A stretch of DNA of 64,000 nt. It comes from Lepeophtheirus salmonis. Its lineage: Eukaryota; Arthropoda; Copepoda; Siphonostomatoida; Caligidae. The DNA lies in contig NC_052135.2 of assembly GCF_016086655.4 (NCBI RefSeq), forward strand, positions 25,448,363 to 25,512,362. Direction: 5' to 3'. Within the stretch, counting starts at the first letter, position 1; each line of letters opens with the position of its first letter. A program made the translations under genes and the position numbers. Shown piece after piece: positions 59,406-64,000 of this stretch. Below the pieces are notes generated by a model. The model was not told the DNA's origin and did not search any database. It saw only the letters and a list, made by a program, of their open reading frames with translations.

Positions 59406-59780
59406 GGTTGTGTACAAGTACTAACTTGTATACGCAAATTGTACAAGTTGCAACCAAAAAAAGAGAAAAATAATTAAAAATGAAGGATTTATCCGTGATG
59501 ATTGATATATTTGTTGTAACTTTTGACAATTGTAATAAAAATTACAAAAAATATAATTGTTAAGTGGTAAATTATAAATGTCAAATGCCCAGGCTTATAT
59601 ATCATATAACTATATATAGTAACCATGTAACTTTAATAGATCAAAATTAAATGATCAATTAAGTGTTGATAATTAGAATGACTAATGTTGTAATTAAATA
59701 ATGGATTTTAAGATGCAGAATGCAACTTGTACAATTTGTTTATACAAGTTGTAACATGTACAACACATATACATACAACC
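59406..59780. repeat. MITE-like element with inverted termini, 375 bp
   Basis: Left arm 59406-59452 starts GGTTGTGTACAAG and contains CTAACTTGTATACGCAAATT then GTACAAGTTGCA. The right arm, 59721-59780 on the minus strand, starts GGTTGTATG and contains ACAACTTGTATAAACAAATT then GTACAAGTTGCA. The core 32 bp match at 28 positions. The arms themselves contain repeated ACTTGTA/TACAAGT units. No coding frame lies inside. The shape fits a non-autonomous DNA transposon; superfamily unknown. Confidence 0.65.
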
Positions 59781-59784
59781 CAAA

Positions 59785-62700
59785 ATTACAAATTCATATC
59801 TGAATTCATTCTGGATTTTGTATTAATATTTGGTATAATAATAATAATATGTTCATAAAAATTGACGAGAAATGACGAAAAATACAAATGGGGTCAAAAC
59901 TCCATTTTGAAAAAACTCATTATTGCTACAAATAACAAATATAAAAAATATTAAATTATTGGGGATTAAGTCTTTTAATTTTTATTTGTTTTTGTTTTTT
60001 TAAGACACAAAGACACCTTAAATGAGTCTTCTAGTTCAACTTTTAAATGAAATAATTTTTCTGAAATTAATTCGTTGATATTCTGTAAACATTTTCAAAA
60101 CCCTTTTTAAATATGAGTATATACGTTCATTGAAATTAATTATAATAATCTTGATATAGTGAATTAAAAGTTTGTTCTATAACAAATCCGTAATAAGTTT
60201 TAATAATAAAAGAATTTTAGATAAATTTTAGCCTATAAAAACTAAAAATATTTTTCTTTTCTAAAAGCTTGAAATAAAATTTGATGTTGCTCAATTTTTT
60301 GTTGAACAAATGCTGAAATTATTTGATGGAAGTATGCTGTTTTTATAACGCCAAAATTTTATTTTACTGGAAATTTGTGGAATTTTTTTTTTGTTCATCC
60401 AAAAATAATATAAAAAAAGTATATGTGAAAATATTAACCAGTCATTTTTTTAAATTCAATGGCGTTGACCGACCTCTAAATATTAAAACTTATGATTTCT
60501 TCAATCGATGTATTAATCTAAACAACAACAATATTAAAAATTAATAAGCCTAGCATTACATAGATTTTATAAGTAAGGTAGGATTTTTATAGAGAAAAAA
60601 GACAGTATAGACTATCGATTAAAAAAGGTGTGTCTACTCTTTTATGTGTATTCTTTCATAAAGTGTCTGACTCAGAAACTCATTAAACTTTTCTTTATTG
60701 TATTTTTTTTTTTTAATTTACAATAAAATAAATCTATATAAATATAATTTTAATTTTTCACTATTGCTATTTTAGTTGTTGAAGGTTCTCTTCTTTCTAT
60801 GAGTTATTCATTTTCTTCAAAATCATATAGTTGACTTTCATTTTGAGCTCAATTTTTGAAAATTCCAAGTTGAATGTCAAGAATACAAGTCCTCAAATAA
60901 ATGTAATTATAATAACCATAAACAAATCCACAGATCTAAAAATGCTTAACTTAGTCTTTTATAAATAATAATAGTAAAAAATTTTAAAACGACATAACTT
61001 CTTTAACTGTCAAAAACAGTTATTTTTTAGCGTTTGAGTTATGGAAGAATAATAGTTTCATTAATATAAGAAAAAAATCACAAACAGATGAATGTAATTT
61101 GCAATAAAATATCCTAATTTTGTTGTATTCATTATACACTAGCGGTAGTATCCACCTTGTGTGCAGTTATTAGGTGTTGACAAACAGAAAAACTTTCCTA
61201 TCTTTAATAATATGGATCCCTAAAAAACTTAGTGCTACTTGTCACTTTTCATGAGAACACTCACACGTGGTTACTCAAAATACTTGTTCTCTCCTCAAAA
61301 ATGAAAGAATAATGATAACAGCTTTAATAAATAAATGTCCAGTTTGAACAAAATTCAACAAAATTACAAAATAAAAAATGCTTAAGATTTATAACCCTGA
61401 ATATATGTACTCCCCATTTATTTTATTTTTTTATATGACGTGCTGAGCTATAGGGACACATGATCGTGCTTAAAAATAAGTTTTCACCAAACATCAACCA
61501 AATAAAAAAACAGATGTATGTACAAAGAAAGATTATTACTGTACTCATAGAGTTGTATAAATTGCCGCTATTTAAAAATTAATAAAATCTTGAAGGCATT
61601 GAAGTCATATTTTATGTAACTCTAAATATGCGCCTTTTCCTTTTTTATTATTACAGGCAAGCTCGATGCAAAATTGTGATTAAAAGGCCCCTGCTGAAAA
61701 GATGCACAAGATTATTGTCTCCAAACTCATGGGCATAATTAGTTGATGCTTGAAGAAATGTAAGAAACTCCATCGATAGAAAGAAAGGAATGTTTTAACA
61801 CTAAGGAGTAAATGTAAAGTCCAAACTTATATTATAAAAACATAAAAAGGCGACGAATATGTCATCTGGCAAAATTTCTAAGAGGCGCAAATATAAGTCC
61901 CAAAATGATTGGTGGCGAAAGGACTTACAACCATAATTTGATCTTCTTATAGTTTTCAACCATTTCAACACTTGAGGTTGAGACAATGTTTTCTACTCAA
62001 AATTATCCACATCGTAATACTTATGTAAATAGATTTGTTTTATGTATATGTTAATATTTCAGAGTTCAGAAAAAAAAAAATTGGGGGAGGAGAGTCTTAG
62101 CCCCCTAAAAAGGAGCTCACAATGCCCCAGGTGTTTATTGATCCTACCTAGTTCCATTTTTAGTATCTTGATTTTGCTGTTGACAAAGCGAGGGAAATAG
62201 TAGTGTCTTTGGCGTTCAAATCAGATTTCTCATAACAAGAAAGATTCTACCTACATCATAGGTGGTGCATGAAATCTGGTCTTTAATTCTTCTTACTCAT
62301 TCTCATTGAAGGAACTTCGGGAAGTATGTGGGTCTTAGAACATTCAACTATTTTCAGCATTTGGAGTAAAAATAATTCAAATAATAGCGATCGTGTCTAT
62401 ATATTGGCTTGTGTTTTTATAGCGTGGAAGTGATTATTCCAAACAAGCTGTGATCTTAGACTTGTTGAAGGATTTGAAATATAGGGTTCGACTGGTTTAG
62501 ACTGGAAAAAACCTGGTTTGTATACATAACTAACAAATATGAGAAAGAAAAAATTATATCCCAAGAAATAATGCTATTTAAAAAAATAGAAGCTTGATGA
62601 AATTAATATTTGAACATTGAGCAAGATTATTTAAAAATCTATCATCAAATAGTTTAATTTTAATTTATCCAATGATTTCTAATATGATGTGACGGTGATA

Positions 62701-64000
62701 AAATTCCATTTTCATGGACCTATTTCCTCTTGCAATATATATTTGTATCTGGAAAAGGAGGAATACATTTTTGCTAATTAGTAAAAATAATTAAAGAGAT
62801 TGAGGAACGCATAAATTAGGCCATTAGTGTATAACTAACTATGAATGGTAAAACAGAAGGTGAAAGGTATGAGTATGTTTATGAAATGTATAAATATATC
62901 ATTAGTCTAAAAAATGTACTAAAAACCATCTATGAACGGAATCATAATGAAATCATAAGCATGATTGATGAATTCATAATTAGTAGTTAATAATGTTCCA
63001 TAATAATATTCATCGTGTTAGATTTAATAATGATTGTGGACAATATTGTCAAATATTTTCAAACATATTTAATATTAATTTTCATATTGTCAAAAATACG
63101 AAACCATTAAATTTTGAGAGGTCAAGTTCAAAGACCCACAGACCAATGTGACATGTCAAAAATAAATAATTGACAATAAATTTGGAACAAACTGAGATAC
63201 AAAACTCAATTTGAATAAAGGTCGAGGTTTTGAGATCTACCGATTGCCGCTAGTTATTACTGCAGTTATAGAGGGGGTTCTATCATTTTTATATTTTTTT
63301 ATCATACTTATATTTGAACGATAATAAAAGATAATTAATTTATATTTTAAGCTCTAATGGGGGATTATACATTAATGCTTTGGATTTGTAACATCAAAAA
63401 GTTAATCAGTTGATGTTGAAATTATCTCCAAACTTCGAACTTGTACACAATATAATCTATTAGTTTGAGCCGTGTTGTTAAATTAAAATAATTTTTGCTT
63501 AAGCTCATTACAATTAGATCAATTATTCAAATATCTTAGATTTAGTATTAACATCTTATTTGCCTTTAGTTCAACTTTAAAGATATCATAATAGGTATGT
63601 TTATTATCTTAAAAATATTGTATCCTAAGAATTTCCAATCTCACAGAACGAAAAGATTGCCAATTAAATATAAAATTTAAAATTTTGGACATTTCACTTT
63701 ATATATTGCTTAATATACATGATATTTTGGATTATTATAAAGCTAAAGTTGTGCTTATCCATAGGGTAGAACATTTCAAAATATTATCGTCATAATATTA
63801 CGATTCACAAGTTATGAAGTAATGCAAGGACTACTAGAGAACAAAACTGAAAACTTGTTTTATTTTATTTTGTCGAATTAGTTTATTTGTTCAAATCTTT
63901 TTTTTAATGGTAACGGGACACCTAACGACCTTTCATTCCCTAGGAATAATGATCGAATATCTAATAATTTTTTCCATTTTTAAAAACTACTTACTATTTG
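59785..64000. other. AT-rich DNA, no supported gene
   Basis: Open frames at 60323-60544 (plus) and 61801-61986 (minus) lack recognisable motifs. The stretch 61660-61990 is slightly GC-richer and may be an old element. A purine-rich GGGGGAGGAG patch lies near 62083. I see no splice-supported exon or RNA gene. Confidence 0.45.

Noticed and set aside
62485..62500. GGTTCGAC, possible tRNA B box
   Set aside because: The following bases do not fit the consensus, there is no A box at the right distance and no cloverleaf can be drawn.
1..64000. CRISPR arrays, operons, bacterial promoters or a defence system
   Set aside because: Sequence character is eukaryotic nuclear (splice sites, LINEs, mariner and piggyBac elements); no regularly spaced repeats were seen.

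Overview
This window looks like intergenic, repeat-rich nuclear DNA from an arthropod. My best guess is a parasitic copepod of the sea-louse type (Caligidae). That guess is inference. It rests on the strong AT bias, the lack of long open frames, one short exon with textbook splice sites, and mariner, piggyBac and hAT-like remnants whose protein motifs resemble the families I associate with those genomes. There are no operons, ribosome binding sites or bacterial features. Almost everything that reads as protein is decayed mobile-element sequence.

Layout. 0-10 kb: AT-rich DNA with an internally deleted fragment of an uncharacterised transposon-type protein (1.9-2.9 kb), a hairpin repeat (6.4-6.6 kb), a second uncharacterised transposon-protein fragment (7.5 kb) and a three-copy local repeat with an inverted pair (7.2-8.6 kb). 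10-20 kb: the richest part. It holds a hAT dimerisation-domain fragment, a complete but internally deleted piggyBac element (10985-12190), and a three-layer nest: a jockey/CR1-type LINE on the minus strand, split inside its reverse transcriptase by a 4.85 kb piggyBac element at TTAA, which itself contains a 5'-truncated L1/Tx1-type LINE. 20-30 kb: a Penelope-like fragment (22.3 kb), a hairpin MITE-like element (23.5-24.1 kb), an unassigned decayed coding stretch (26.2-26.5 kb) and a hAT/BED-type transposase remnant (29-29.9 kb).

30-40 kb: a broken minus-strand coiled-coil frame (31-32 kb), a mariner C-terminal half (33.5-34.1 kb) and a complete but internally deleted mariner-type element with perfect 25 bp terminal inverted repeats and TA duplications (35808-36700). 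40-50 kb: mostly AT-rich, with a 1.35 kb foldback element whose arms start with tandem 30-mers (42.5-43.9 kb). Near 50.0-50.3 kb on the minus strand lies the only convincing host-gene piece: an exon with a polypyrimidine-CAG acceptor and a GTAAGT donor, encoding the N-terminus of a single-pass membrane protein. 50-64 kb: another uncharacterised transposon-protein fragment (51.9-52.1 kb), a mariner helix-turn-helix remnant (58.2-58.5 kb) and a 375 bp inverted-repeat element (59.4-59.8 kb).

Several unnamed dispersed repeat families recur across the window (called A-D below). The genes do not form a pathway; the window is best read as a stratified record of transposon insertions around or inside a host gene intron. 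All translations and alignments were done by eye, so boundaries of decayed elements are approximate unless terminal repeats or target duplications are stated.
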